Shown: positions 1 through 8,442, numbered from the stretch's first letter. The stretch is 37,453 bases of DNA from Peptococcaceae bacterium CEB3 (GCA_001029295.1 LDXJ01000030.1:1-37453), one strand, 5' to 3'. Numbers and translations: made by a program. Notes: generated by a model not told the origin, from the sequence alone.

Positions 1-1
1 G

Positions 2-418
2 TGCGACAAGCAGGTCGTCGGCTGGTCCTTGGATAGTACGATGACCAAAGAACTGGCCATGAACGCTTTGGAGCGCGCCATCCTCCGAACAAATCAACCC
101 AGAGGGGTCATCCATCACTCGGATCGTGGGAGCCAATATGCCAGTTACGCGTATCAAGCATTGCTCAAGAGACACGGCTTCGTTTCCAGCATGAGTCGAA
201 AAGGTAACTGCTTTGACAATGCCTGTGCTGAATCCTTCTTCAGTACCCTGAAAAACGAGCTTGTATATCTGACAAGGTTTAGAACTCGGAACGAAGCACG
301 CCTGGCAATATTCGAATATATCGAAGCCTACTACAACCGTAACAGGGGGCATTCAAGTTTAGGCTACATGTCGCCCTGCGAATACAGGGAACATCTCAAG
401 TCAAGAGTAGCGGCTTAA
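2..418 (+). mobile_element. IS3-family transposase (OrfB), C-terminal part, cut by window edge
   Basis: C-terminal half of an IS3-family DDE transposase (integrase core). The frame is open to the left edge, reading [10 protein letters not shown] before the first in-window TTG, so the real start lies outside the window. The second catalytic Asp is in [11 protein letters not shown] and the catalytic Glu in [11 protein letters not shown]; the tail [17 protein letters not shown] is typical of IS3/IS150-group proteins. The cut is at the window boundary, so truncation cannot be judged. It is on the plus strand, opposite the catabolic genes, and marks the left border of the accessory region. Family assignment is secure; the exact subgroup is not. 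Confidence 0.93.
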
Positions 419-433
419 CCGAACTCAGTGGGC

Positions 434-464
434 GCCTGTCAAGGATCCTTTCCCCTTGACAGGC
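434..464. terminator. Inverted repeat after the IS3 transposase (terminator or IS end)
   Basis: An 11-bp perfect stem, GCCTGTCAAGG paired with CCTTGACAGGC around a 9-nt loop, starts 16 bp after the transposase stop. No clear T-run follows. It could be a transcription terminator or part of the element's right end. The 240 bp from here to 703 hold no gene I can support. Confidence 0.5.
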
Positions 465-703
465 CAAAGTACCAAAACCCTTTTGTAACCGGTCATGTTC
501 AATCATGACCGTCTGCCTCCCGACGAGGGCGGGGTTTGGGGCAGAGCCCCATAAAGCTATGAAAATCAAAGAACTAACTCAAAAATCGCAGTTCTGCGTG
601 TTTATTTTATCGGGGACAGCCCATAGTACTACCCGCTCCTTATATTTGACCAAATCCCCCTTTCTTATTTTACCTTTACACTTTCTCTAAATGTGTTTGA
701 GAA

Positions 704-1798
704 TCACCCCCAGTCCATAACGTGTCCTCCGGTTGCATTTCCATCCTCGAAGTCATCAAACAAGTCACACAGTTGTCCCGTAAAATCTACGTTTCCAATG
801 TTTGCTCCCGCTAATGTCACGTTTTGACTCGGAAAAGTGTACCCACTTTGCATGACGGAAATTGTGTGTAAACCGTCTACAAGGTTTTTTATAGTATAAT
901 ATCCATCCCCGTCTGTGCGAGTAAAGTGGGTAGGACCTGTTTCCACTAACGCACCAGACAGGCCGGTTCCCTGGTCGTTTGTGACCCTTCCGCTGACATT
1001 ATGGACTCCCGGAAGGTGCGTACGAATGTCGTTCAACCACTGCCTCGCTTGCTGCCTGGCAGGATTGTCATATTCCACCCATGTATCGGTATGACCAAGA
1101 TTGGGGATTTCACAATCTATGAACGGATCACCAAATCCCGTCAGCCAATGTTCTCCTGTCTGGGCATCACTGGCCGAGCTCGAATCAAGGCTTCCATAGA
1201 CGATAAAGGTGGACCTTCCGTTTGTCCTCGCCACACGGACTTTAGCACTAGCTGGGTCACTAACTAAGCTCCCCACGTCCATATGTGCATCAGGCAGAAA
1301 TCCCAGCCAGATGTCGGCCACCGAATCATCATACGTCCCATAATAATTGCAGCCGATAGCGCCTCTTGAAAACCCTGTAATAAAGACCTGACTAGGATCC
1401 CCGCCGTAGGTATCTAGGATTCTCCTCAGATTTGTCTTCAAGTAATTGGCTGTTGTGTCCTCCTCCCCAAATCCAAAATCCAGGTTGGCACTATCCTGTA
1501 TGACGGGCATGACCACCCAAATGTAGTCCTGCCCCGTCGTTAAATAATACCCTAAGTTTGCGTCCTCTACCTTTCCAGTAAACGACTCCCACTGATTGCA
1601 GGGATATTCAACGATTACCGGATATTGGTTGCCCGCTACCCAGTTCGTGGGCAGATAAAGCGCATGATATACACCCGTACCCACATATTCCGGTGCCACC
1701 TGTTTGACAAACTTGCCAGGGGCCGGTGTGCCTGTGGTCATAACCGGCTTGAGGGCTTCTACAAGGACGTCGTCAACAGAGTTCGTACAATTCCCCAT
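704..1798 (-). CDS. Esterase-like alpha/beta hydrolase with carboxypeptidase-regulatory-like domain, C-terminus cut short
   Basis: Residues ~40-260 look like an alpha/beta-hydrolase esterase of the type seen in polysaccharide or polyester degradation. A nucleophile elbow GFSRG puts the serine at 144, with candidate acid D205 (YGSLD) and H236 (NLGHTD). Residues ~267-343 form a beta-sandwich carboxypeptidase-regulatory-like repeat (SGRVTNDQGTGLSGALV). The protein then enters LFDDFEDGNATG, which looks like the beginning of a laminin-G/concanavalin-like domain, and stops a few residues later, so the C-terminus has probably been lost by frameshift or deletion. The ATG follows a good AAGGGGGA ribosome site. 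No signal peptide is visible, which is odd for an enzyme with adhesion-type modules; the N-terminus may also be damaged. It could remove ester groups from plant or microbial glycans (inference). Confidence 0.72.
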   Translation of the reverse strand: MGNCTNSVDDVLVEALKPVMTTGTPAPGKFVKQVAPEYVGTGVYHALYLPTNWVAGNQYPVIVEYPCNQWESFTGKVEDANLGYYLTTGQDYIWVVMPVIQDSANLDFGFGEEDTTANYLKTNLRRILDTYGGDPSQVFITGFSRGAIGCNYYGTYDDSVADIWLGFLPDAHMDVGSLVSDPASAKVRVARTNGRSTFIVYGSLDSSSASDAQTGEHWLTGFGDPFIDCEIPNLGHTDTWVEYDNPARQQARQWLNDIRTHLPGVHNVSGRVTNDQGTGLSGALVETGPTHFTRTDGDGYYTIKNLVDGLHTISVMQSGYTFPSQNVTLAGANIGNVDFTGQLCDLFDDFEDGNATGGHVMDWG

Positions 1799-2214
1799 GT
1801 TGCGTCCCCCTTCTCTTCAGCAATCGTACTTGTCCCCAGCCCGTTCTCAATCATCTTGCAAATACTTTCCTCCTATTCTGATAATTCCGATCCTCCTTTT
1901 CTCTTTTTTTAACACGAGAGATTACTCGGTTACTGAGCCCGCAAGATAGCCCTGAATCTCAAATCAAAGCATTTATTACCCACTCCTCTCTGCCAACATT
2001 TAACTTGCCACTTCTCCCTACGCCCGCCAAACAAAGCGAACACGGGCTAGGCATCTCAAGGAGCAAAGCCGGAAATTCCTTGGCTTGCATGCATAAGATG
2101 CGCGCTAACGCGCACCTTATGCACTCCTCGAAGACGTACGGAATGAACCGTTATGCGGAGGAATCTCTTAACGCTACCCTCTGGCAAGGCGCACGCCCCT
2201 CACGGCTTCAGCCT
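1799..2214. other. 416-bp gap with a 15-bp hairpin; no gene seen
   Basis: Upstream DNA of the esterase plus downstream DNA of URO-D1. It contains the hairpin listed separately at 2090-2123 and two AGGAGG-like ribosome sites within 70 bp upstream of the esterase start. The second could start a ~31-codon peptide at ATG ~1853 that overlaps the esterase start in another frame; I do not call it a gene. No clear promoter. Confidence 0.5.
2090..2123. terminator. Long stem-loop downstream of URO-D1
   Basis: Arms TGCATAAGATGCGCG and CGCGCACCTTATGCA pair at 14 of 15 positions around a CTAA loop. It lies ~90 bp past the stop of the URO-D1 gene. No T-run is attached, so it may be a processing or stability element rather than a classical intrinsic terminator. 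Confidence 0.5.
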
Positions 2215-3321
2215 CTATAACTTGCCGTATTTTATTCCGGCTTCAACAAATGTCAGATAGTTTTCAACCATCTTCTCGCTAATATAATCCTCATAAGGGC
2301 CTGCCGTAGGTGACAATATAAATCTTCCCGTTTTCCCTTCCTCTATTGCCTGTTTCACCATCTCGTCTATTTCCTCTTTGCTTTTCCGCGTTAAATCGTC
2401 ATATTGTATGTTACCTATTAGTACCAGATCACTCCCGAGTTTTTCCCTCGCCTGTGGGATTGTGCAATCACCGATCGGCGGTGCCTCTATAGTGTGGAGG
2501 CCATCAGGGTTTATCTCTTTCATTCCATCAAGAACCCTGAAAAGGTTACCGTGATAATGCACAATCGATTTCTTGCCATATTCTCGAATCAAGTCACAAA
2601 TGCCTTTGACGTAACGCGCAGACATCTCATTGAATTTCGAAGGTGAAACCATTGGCGGGCCGGCGAACTCGGCACCTACAATAAAAAACACCTCGCCTAC
2701 ATTTTTCTCCAAAAGGTATCTGTATAAATTTAGCACTCTCTTGTACATTACATCGGTGAATTGCAATATCTTATCGTACTCGGTAAGAGAAAATATCGAA
2801 AAGTTCTCGGCATTCATCAAATAATGCAAGGGTACCAGCGGATCCCCAATGTCAATCATCATTAGTCCCTTGTCGCCAAGTTCCTCTTTCTCGATAAAAT
2901 ATTGTTTAATATCGGGTTCAACCGGAACATATGGCATGTCGAGAATTTTCATTAATTCGTCAATGTCCTCCACGAAGAACTTTATCTTTGTTCCGTCTTT
3001 TCCCGTGGAATGAGACTTGATAAGTTTAAAATCTTTATAAGTGACGATCTCCTCACTGATTCTATTTCTGTTTTCTACTCTTTCCTTTTTTTTTACCCGA
3101 ACGTCTGGAGATGCATTATAGCAAAACCCGGTGTAAAAGTCTCTACGGTCGAAAGTATCACAATACTTATCTATTTGTTCCGTGACCTTGCGATAAGACG
3201 GGATATTATAAATGTCTGCATAACAGCTCAGTCTATGATAGGGCGCCAAAAGCCAAATGGGAACCCTGTCGATATCCTGCCCGTTAAAAAGCCTTGTAAG
3301 GCGTTCTCTGCTCGTTAACAT
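2215..3321 (-). CDS. URO-D-family (uroporphyrinogen decarboxylase fold) methyltransferase-like protein 1
   Basis: A 368-residue protein of the URO-D/COG0407 family, which includes the corrinoid:coenzyme-M methyltransferases MtaA/MtbA as well as HemE. The N-terminus (TSRERLTRLFNGQDIDRVPIW) and C-terminus (EKMVENYLTFVEAGIKYGKL) are family-typical. Where MtaA-type enzymes carry a zinc-binding His-x-Cys, this protein has H255-Y-H257 (VHYHGNL), and the later Cys position reads SPTAGPYED, so the Cys ligands are absent. That argues against ordinary thiol methylation; another metal set or reaction is possible. The ATG overlaps the stop of the upstream FAD oxidoreductase (TAATG), implying translational coupling and a shared pathway. 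It is not HemE by context: no haem genes are near. Confidence 0.85.
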   Translation of the reverse strand: MLTSRERLTRLFNGQDIDRVPIWLLAPYHRLSCYADIYNIPSYRKVTEQIDKYCDTFDRRDFYTGFCYNASPDVRVKKKERVENRNRISEEIVTYKDFKLIKSHSTGKDGTKIKFFVEDIDELMKILDMPYVPVEPDIKQYFIEKEELGDKGLMMIDIGDPLVPLHYLMNAENFSIFSLTEYDKILQFTDVMYKRVLNLYRYLLEKNVGEVFFIVGAEFAGPPMVSPSKFNEMSARYVKGICDLIREYGKKSIVHYHGNLFRVLDGMKEINPDGLHTIEAPPIGDCTIPQAREKLGSDLVLIGNIQYDDLTRKSKEEIDEMVKQAIEEGKTGRFILSPTAGPYEDYISEKMVENYLTFVEAGIKYGKL

Positions 3322-5126
3322 TATTCTTCCTCCTTACTCCGCTTTTTCCTTTTTTCATATACTCTTACTTCAAATATTCTTGCCTTTTTGTCACCATTCG
3401 TCGAGCGAACGTTTATTTTCATTTTATCGCAAAGCAGCTCTTGACCTATTTCAAGAATACAATGCCTTTTGTAGTTGCCCTCTATATTTACGTTATAGAC
3501 CATTTCATCCTTTCTATAGAATTCAATACTATAATCTCTGACGAGTTCTCCCGGTATCCCCGGGGTTTGTTTGGATAAAACACTGTGCGACAAAGAGATC
3601 ATCACTTCCTTGGAGAGATTTGAATCAAATTTCAAGTGTACTTGCCGCGGATTTATCATTTGCCCAAATTCCAAGGAAATCCATTCGCCCGACGGGGAAA
3701 TGTCTTCCGAAATCCAACAATTCTTCTCGTTACCCACATTTCTACTTATACCATTAATAACCTTAATGCAGTCACATCCCGCGACGCTTGTGGAGCACGA
3801 TACTTTTGCCAAACGCGCAATATCCCCTTGAGCATCATTCTTAAAACCAGGTATATAGCAATCGTCCTTCATAAGGGTTTGCTGTAGCTCACCAGTATGT
3901 TTTCCGACATCCCGCGGGAGAATTCCCCTTTCTACCGCCAGAGCGGCGGCGGTTCCACCGGCCTGTCCCACAACGGCACATGTCGCCGTGATCCTTGTCG
4001 AACCGAAGGCCATGTGTGACGCGCTTATGGCCCTTCCGCCGATAAGGAGGTTAGAGATATTTCTCGAATAGAGGCTTCTGTATGGAATTGTGTAAACATC
4101 ATTTAAATGAATGAATCGATTGGGTTCCAATCTAGTTGTTAACCCGCCAACAACATGCATATCCATTGGCCAGCCGCCATAAGCGACGGCATCATCAAAT
4201 ATTTGTCCGGTCAAACAGTCCTGTTCCTTCAAAATGTAGTCTCCCGTAATTCTCCTACTCTCCCTTTTCCCGGGGAGAAATCCTACCCAATCAAGCGCAA
4301 AGTTGTCCGCATTATGATGCCCGCTATTCTTTATATGATCCCAAACACCGTAAACTGCCTTTAATAACTCATCTCTGATCTCTTCGCCATCCGCTATCGT
4401 GCTCAGTGCTTCCCCTCCCAGTTCTATCCACCAGTAGCCGGCGGATATTTCAACGTGCTGCCTGTATGCCAAATCCTCCTCTGTATAGGTGTTTGCCCAA
4501 AGCGGTTTTTGATACGGAACAGATCTTCCCATGTCCACGGCTTTGAAAAGTAAAGTGTTTCCCATCGTGTACTCATCACCGACTTCAGGTGCATACTGTT
4601 CGCCGAAAACGTCTTTACCTTCCCTCCCCGTCATATACTCCGCCCCTGACAATACCGCCAAAGTACCGTCGCCGGTCGCATCCATGAATACTTTACCTTC
4701 TATTTCAAATACCTTTTCCGTTGTCATTTGCTCGGCTTTTATCTTCTTTATCCGACTGTCTATTACTTCCACGCCCGTCATGTGTGTGTTCAGAAATAGG
4801 TCGAGCCCATCCTGAAACCTTGTTTTCTCCCATAATATCGTATCGAAGATAGAGAAAGAATTGTTATAATTTCTCTTCCTGTTTTCCAACAGTATCTCTT
4901 CTAAAATTCCCGTTTCTCTAGCGTTCGCCCTGGTGCCATGGCTATCAGCACCACAGATGTGCATTCTGATCTCTGAGCTCGCATTCCCACCCAAAACAGG
5001 TCGATTTTGAATAAGGGCGGTTTTGGCACCATGCCTCGCACTCGCTATTGCGGCACAAACGCCTGACATTCCGCCCCCGACGATGACGACATCGTAATTT
5101 TTCTGTTCAACGATTTTACTTGGCAT
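3321..5126 (-). CDS. FAD-dependent oxidoreductase with C-terminal discoidin-like region
   Basis: A 601-residue flavoprotein of the FAD_oxidored type. Residues 12-22 carry the dinucleotide-binding VVIVGGGMSG, followed by a long Ala-rich helix and LGGNASSEIRMHICGA. A second FAD motif reads FMDATGDGTLAVLSGAEYMTGREG, and NLLIGGRAISASHMAFGSTRI is the usual C-terminal cofactor-binding stretch. Residues ~430-590 (GCDCIKVINGISR... IFEVRVYEKR) look like a beta-sandwich carbohydrate-binding/discoidin-like add-on. Members of this family often sit in glycan-utilisation clusters; the substrate is unknown. The start ATG follows AAGGGGG at 7 nt. It overlaps URO-D1 by one base, so the two form a coupled operon. 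A palindromic ACGTT-centred site lies ~90 bp upstream. Confidence 0.85.
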   Translation of the reverse strand: MPSKIVEQKNYDVVIVGGGMSGVCAAIASARHGAKTALIQNRPVLGGNASSEIRMHICGADSHGTRANARETGILEEILLENRKRNYNNSFSIFDTILWEKTRFQDGLDLFLNTHMTGVEVIDSRIKKIKAEQMTTEKVFEIEGKVFMDATGDGTLAVLSGAEYMTGREGKDVFGEQYAPEVGDEYTMGNTLLFKAVDMGRSVPYQKPLWANTYTEEDLAYRQHVEISAGYWWIELGGEALSTIADGEEIRDELLKAVYGVWDHIKNSGHHNADNFALDWVGFLPGKRESRRITGDYILKEQDCLTGQIFDDAVAYGGWPMDMHVVGGLTTRLEPNRFIHLNDVYTIPYRSLYSRNISNLLIGGRAISASHMAFGSTRITATCAVVGQAGGTAAALAVERGILPRDVGKHTGELQQTLMKDDCYIPGFKNDAQGDIARLAKVSCSTSVAGCDCIKVINGISRNVGNEKNCWISEDISPSGEWISLEFGQMINPRQVHLKFDSNLSKEVMISLSHSVLSKQTPGIPGELVRDYSIEFYRKDEMVYNVNIEGNYKRHCILEIGQELLCDKMKINVRSTNGDKKARIFEVRVYEKRKKRSKEEE

Positions 5127-5207
5127 ACAGATACCCCCTTGTCACTCCGTATTTGCAGTTCTTGCACAACTGACCGTCCAATTTGCGCTCAAGGCCGCAG
5201 TTGTCGG

Positions 5208-5219
5208 ATTAACGTTTAT
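5208..5219. promoter_or_regulatory. Possible LacI-type operator before the FAD oxidoreductase operon
   Basis: ATTAACGTTTAT is palindromic at 10 of 12 positions and shares the AAACGTT core with the operators at 20178-20223 and 36500-36545. Location 82 bp upstream of the oxidoreductase start fits a regulatory role. Short, so chance occurrence is possible. Confidence 0.4.
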
Positions 5220-5225
5220 GTCGTG

Positions 5226-5555
5226 TTAGACCGCGGCTCCAAGACGTAAAATCTCTCTCCTCGTGTACAAGACTAAGGCCCCATCACTTTCCCCACTCCC
5301 CAAAAAGTCAAACCGGAAGCTAGCAAAACCCAGTTTCTCCAAAGCGTGTGAGATTTTCAACAATAGGCGATGTGGCTCTAACTTTGTTCCCGTAAACCCG
5401 TGGAACAAAATAACGGCTGGAATTTCTTCATCGGACATATCTGTGGGGAAATGTTCCATTCCCCGTAAGGTATCTCCATCGTGTTGTAACGAAATTGCCT
5501 TTTGCGCTTTATAACCTCCCAGGGAAAATTCGCCGGAACACTGCAGACTCCCCAC
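5226..5555 (-). pseudogene. Broken alpha/beta hydrolase, N-terminal fragment
   Basis: The minus strand encodes the first third of a serine hydrolase of the feruloyl/acyl esterase type: AISLQHDGDTLRGMEHFP, VILFHGFTGTK (oxyanion HG motif) and FRFDFLGSGESDG. Then the sequence departs from the family (ALVLYTRREILRLGAAV) and stops, before the GxSxG nucleophile. A good GGGAGG ribosome site precedes AQKAISL, but no start codon sits at the right distance; the in-frame M is in unrelated sequence. A consensus promoter lies upstream at 5629-5657. Interpreted as a 3'-deleted, start-damaged remnant. Confidence 0.75.
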
Positions 5556-5628
5556 AGGCCGCCCGTGCCGAGGGCAATCGTCCCCTCCGATCCCGTTTGT
5601 TTATTAAGTAAATTAAGTTCTTGCAACT

Positions 5629-5657
5629 ATTATAGCTTTCCCACTCTATTCTGTCAA
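5629..5657 (-). promoter_or_regulatory. Consensus sigma-A promoter ahead of the broken hydrolase
   Basis: On the minus strand TTGACA (5657-5652) and TATAAT (5634-5629) are separated by exactly 17 nt. A ~90-nt GC-rich leader follows before the hydrolase remnant. I could not match the leader to a riboswitch class. Confidence 0.8.
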
Positions 5658-5751
5658 TCACGGTATACTGATTCTTTATCCTGTTTTCTGTTCTTGCCTG
5701 TATCAGTCCAGCGAGCAACCCGGTCTCCGCTCTAACCTTATCCTTCCATCC

Positions 5752-5811
5752 AAGAAAAAGGGACCGGCCTAAACCGATTCCTTTCTCTTCTCCGCCCATT
5801 CTTTATTGACT
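5752..5811 (-). repeat. 60-bp direct repeat, copy 1, containing an imperfect terminator
   Basis: About nine in ten bases match copy 2 at 7923-7982. On the minus strand AAAGGAATCGG and CCGGTCCCTTT form an imperfect stem followed by TTTTT, which could end transcription of the MATE gene 110 bp upstream. Copy 1 is more degenerate than copy 2. Confidence 0.75.
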
Positions 5812-5920
5812 CGTTGCCGATAGCAACCCCTATATCATACTCGTCTTCACCCTTTACCTCCTTGTTTTTATCCTTTTCCCTGCACATTAGCGTCGGACAG
5901 GGCAGTTTTCGTCTGCATGT

Positions 5921-7288
5921 CTAGACAGCGAACCCTTGCCCCGCCTTAACCGGCAAACCTCTAACATCCTTTACCAGGAGAATCGCTGTCAAAACGGACG
6001 CGGAGAAATCTGAAGCCGGCCCTGCCAGCCAGACGCCATCCAGCCCCCAGAAGACTGGTAAGACGAGTAGTGCGGGAGTCAGAAAAATGAGCTGCCGGGA
6101 TAAGCTTAAGAAAAGCGACTTCTTGGGTTTGCCTGTAGCCTGAAAGTAATTTACACCAGCCACCTGGAACCCTATGACGGGCAGCATCATTAAGTAGAGA
6201 TGGAGACCGCGCGAACCCAGCGCAATCATCGCGCTGTCGCCCACACTAAACAAGCTCATGATGGCCTGCGGGAAAAACTGGGTAGCCAAAAATCCTATGA
6301 TCATCACGGCTGTCGCCCCGTAAATGCTCAAATTCAAGGTCCGTTTGACCCGCCCAAACTTGCGTGCCCCATAGTTAAAGCCAATGATCGGCTGCGCCCC
6401 CTGGTTTATGCCAAAAACCGGCATGAAAATTACCATCACGACACTGTTAATGACGCCAAATGCTGCGATAGCCAGATCCCCACTGTAATAGGCCAGACTC
6501 TTGTTGAAAATAACCGTCACCAAACTGGCGACCAGTTGCATAGCAAAGGGAGAGAGCCCTATGGCCATGATCCCGCGCACGATACTCCCATCCAAGCGCA
6601 TATGGCGCCAGCGCAACCTGAGCAAAGCCCGTTTACCCAGAAAATAGGATAAAACCCAAGCCGAAGCCAGTGCCTGCGAAATCACTGTCGCCAGGGCCGA
6701 GCCCGCCACACCCATCTTAAAGCCAAAAATAAACACCGGATTTAGGATCGTATTGAGAACCGCCGCCATAATCATCGTCAACATGGCAACGCGCGGATTC
6801 CCTTCGGCCCGAATGAAGTTGTTCATCCCGAAGCCGATGCTTTGGAATAGCACCCCCCACAAGAGAACCCGCAGAAACTCCCTCGCATACGGCATAACTT
6901 CGGCACTGGCTCCAAACTGAATCAGCAGGGGATCCATAAAGAGAAACCCTGCCAAAGTGATCGCCAAAGAGATGATCACTAAGAGCACAAAACTATTCCC
7001 GACAATCTTCTCCGCCTCTTCCGTTCTCCCTTGGCCCAGGCGGATCGAGATGAGTGATGTTGCACCCAGCGCTACCAACATCACAAAGGCCATAATCACC
7101 AGCGGAATCGGAAAAGAAATAGCCGTTCCGGAAAGAGCTAGGGAGCCCACCCCCCGGCCCACGAATATTCGATCAATAATGGTGTAGAGAGCATTGACCA
7201 GCATCCCGATGATAGCCGGAATAGAGAACTTCACCAAAAGGCGGCCGATCTTTTCCTCCCCCAAAAGCTTTGAACGATCCACATCCAT
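5921..7288 (-). CDS. MATE-family multidrug/Na+ antiporter
   Basis: A twelve-helix export protein of the MATE family, expected to extrude cationic drugs or metabolites using a Na+ or H+ gradient. The N-terminal repeat begins KFSIPAIIGMLVNALYTIIDRIFVG and the second repeat contains PVFGINQGAQPIIGFNYGARK, both family hallmarks; NNFIRAEGNPRVAM is also typical. The frame is open up to a GTG at 7381, but the extra 31 residues are Lys/Arg-rich and have no ribosome site; ATG at 7288 follows AAGGGG and gives 455 residues, the normal MATE length. It appears monocistronic, with an extended -10 promoter at 7533-7541 and the repeat-borne terminator downstream. No context ties it to sugar metabolism. Confidence 0.92.
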   Translation of the reverse strand: MDVDRSKLLGEEKIGRLLVKFSIPAIIGMLVNALYTIIDRIFVGRGVGSLALSGTAISFPIPLVIMAFVMLVALGATSLISIRLGQGRTEEAEKIVGNSFVLLVIISLAITLAGFLFMDPLLIQFGASAEVMPYAREFLRVLLWGVLFQSIGFGMNNFIRAEGNPRVAMLTMIMAAVLNTILNPVFIFGFKMGVAGSALATVISQALASAWVLSYFLGKRALLRLRWRHMRLDGSIVRGIMAIGLSPFAMQLVASLVTVIFNKSLAYYSGDLAIAAFGVINSVVMVIFMPVFGINQGAQPIIGFNYGARKFGRVKRTLNLSIYGATAVMIIGFLATQFFPQAIMSLFSVGDSAMIALGSRGLHLYLMMLPVIGFQVAGVNYFQATGKPKKSLFLSLSRQLIFLTPALLVLPVFWGLDGVWLAGPASDFSASVLTAILLVKDVRGLPVKAGQGFAV

Positions 7289-7729
7289 TCTCCCCTTCTC
7301 TCTTCTTCTCTTCTTTATCTGTTCTTCTGTCCTTCTCTTATTGATCATCCTTTTTTTGTTGACCGCCGCTTGGGATGCCACTTCTGTAGGGCTTTACTGC
7401 TCACTTTCTTCGCTGGGGGTAGAGTTCCGCACCGCAGCCCCAACGTTTAGCGGAAACTCAACGAGTTGACTGATACCTTTTTCTCTATGGATACCCCTTT
7501 CGTGTTACTGGCTCCGCTTTGGCAACACGTTGATTATATCACGGGAGTTTCAGCTTGCGGATTTTTTCCGTCTCCTTTTTTCACCACCCGACGTCAGTGC
7601 CCGAAAGAATCAGGCTAAGCTGTTTTAAGCAAATAGAAGCCACGGAAACCTTGAGGCCCCGTGGCAAAGATCAAAGAAGGACGAGACCTTCGTGACCACG
7701 CCTGAGCCGGTGAGCCAATGGATTGACCA
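7289..7729. other. Leader of the MATE gene and gap; no gene seen
   Basis: About 245 nt lie between the predicted promoter and the MATE start, long enough for a regulatory leader, and include the self-complementary CAACTCGTTGAG. I could not recognise a known riboswitch. The purine-rich ~50 nt before the start are AGAAGAGAAG-type repeats. Confidence 0.4.
7533..7541 (-). promoter_or_regulatory. Extended -10 promoter for the MATE gene
   Basis: TGATATAAT on the minus strand is a consensus -10 with the TGn extension; the -35 region is weak. It points toward the MATE gene. Confidence 0.6.
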
Positions 7730-7920
7730 GCTCATATTCGTGCGTTCTGGCGCCAGACTTGATCAGCCGGTACTGAAAGTTCTTGTTTTCCTTGGCGAGC
7801 CGGGCAGGGATAGACTGATAAGCCGCCATGATACGAATGCTTTCAGCCGACGTCGCATATTTGGCCATATCCGCGATATACGAATCGTTGATCGTCTCCT
7901 GCACGGACAGAACAAAGGTT
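7730..7920 (-). pseudogene. Internal fragment of a DUF4143-type AAA ATPase
   Basis: Around 60 codons read SYIADMAKYATSAESIR then SIPARLAKENKNFQYR, a stretch characteristic of the middle of archaeal/bacterial AAA ATPases with a C-terminal DUF4143 domain. Neither the Walker motifs upstream nor the rest of DUF4143 downstream is present, and the flanking codons are unrelated. It is a decayed internal piece directly adjoining repeat copy 2. Such ATPases are commonly mobile and multicopy (family knowledge). Confidence 0.7.
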
Positions 7921-7922
7921 AG

Positions 7923-7982
7923 GAGAAAAAGGGACCGGCCAAAGCCGATCCCTTTCCCTTCTCCGCCCATTCTTTATTGACT
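7923..7982 (-). repeat. 60-bp direct repeat, copy 2, containing an intrinsic terminator
   Basis: Minus strand: AAAGGGATCGGC, TTTG loop, GCCGGTCCCTTTTT, a stem with one mismatch and a T-run, just after the stop of the 84-residue ORF. It matches copy 1 at 5752-5811 and even includes the end of the ORF (AGTCAATAA), suggesting copy 1 marks a deleted paralogue of that small gene. Confidence 0.8.
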
Positions 7983-8228
7983 GACAAAAGTGATTTGCCG
8001 CAGGGGAATCCGCACAACCGGGCGAATTCCATCAATGGCACCGCCAATATTCGAATGGAGCAGAGCATTGGTCAACAGGGCTACCCCGTCCTGGATTCCG
8101 CCGAACGCCCCTGTCCAGTAACCGGCATCCATCCCGACAATAAGTGGTGTGCCGATTGGATAGAGGTCAAACAGAGCCGCCACGAACGGAATACCGGGAA
8201 AGAAACCTGAAGGAGGAAATACCGGCAT
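7974..8228 (-). CDS. Small conserved-looking protein of unknown function (84 aa)
   Basis: ATG at 8228 follows AAAGGG at a good distance (a TTG two codons earlier is too close). The protein is hydrophobic and Gly-rich, with IPFVAALFDLYPIGTPLIVG then IGGAIDGIRPVVRIPLRQITFV, and ends at a convincing terminator, which is why I keep it. No family recognised. It lacks a clear single transmembrane helix; it might be membrane- or surface-associated. Its neighbours are all pseudogenes, so it may itself be a relic. Confidence 0.5.
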   Translation of the reverse strand: MPVFPPSGFFPGIPFVAALFDLYPIGTPLIVGMDAGYWTGAFGGIQDGVALLTNALLHSNIGGAIDGIRPVVRIPLRQITFVSQ

Positions 8229-8424
8229 CTGCAAACACCCTTTCTTATTTCTTGTATGACCCTAGGGCCCAGAAGATAAGAAAATGGGTTCATTCCCCGT
8301 TCCTTCATAGTTCGGCCGGGTTTGCCCGTCTTCCACTTCCAATATATGACTCTTGCGCGGGAAACGTGCTTCACCCGTTTCACCCGCTTTACCCGCCTGT
8401 CATCTGTCCGGTTCATCCCTCGAT

Positions 8425-8442
8425 GTTCAACTTTAGTTGAAC
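8425..8442. repeat. Short perfect palindrome in a 246-bp gene-free gap
   Basis: GTTCAACT-TT-AGTTGAAC lies 33 bp beyond the stop of the zinc-ribbon remnant and could be a weak terminator. The surrounding gap (8229-8474) also has a three-fold imperfect 9-bp repeat (TTTCACCCG-like) near 8370-8396. No gene seen. Confidence 0.4.

Noticed and set aside
505-690. 61-codon plus-strand frame
   Set aside because: No ribosome site and low-complexity hydrophobic end; non-coding spacer between IS3 and the esterase.
5509-5799. 96-codon minus-strand frame beginning MGGEEKGIGLGRSLFL
   Set aside because: Its first residues come from the 60-bp terminator repeat (the same start occurs at 7970) and the rest crosses a promoter; not a gene.
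6200-6652. 150-codon plus-strand open frame
   Set aside because: Antisense to the MATE gene, His/Asn-rich composition, no ribosome site; a shadow of the minus-strand frame.
8081-8416. 111-codon minus-strand open frame
   Set aside because: Overlaps the better-supported small gene in another frame and derives from the simple CACCCG-type repeat; no ribosome site.
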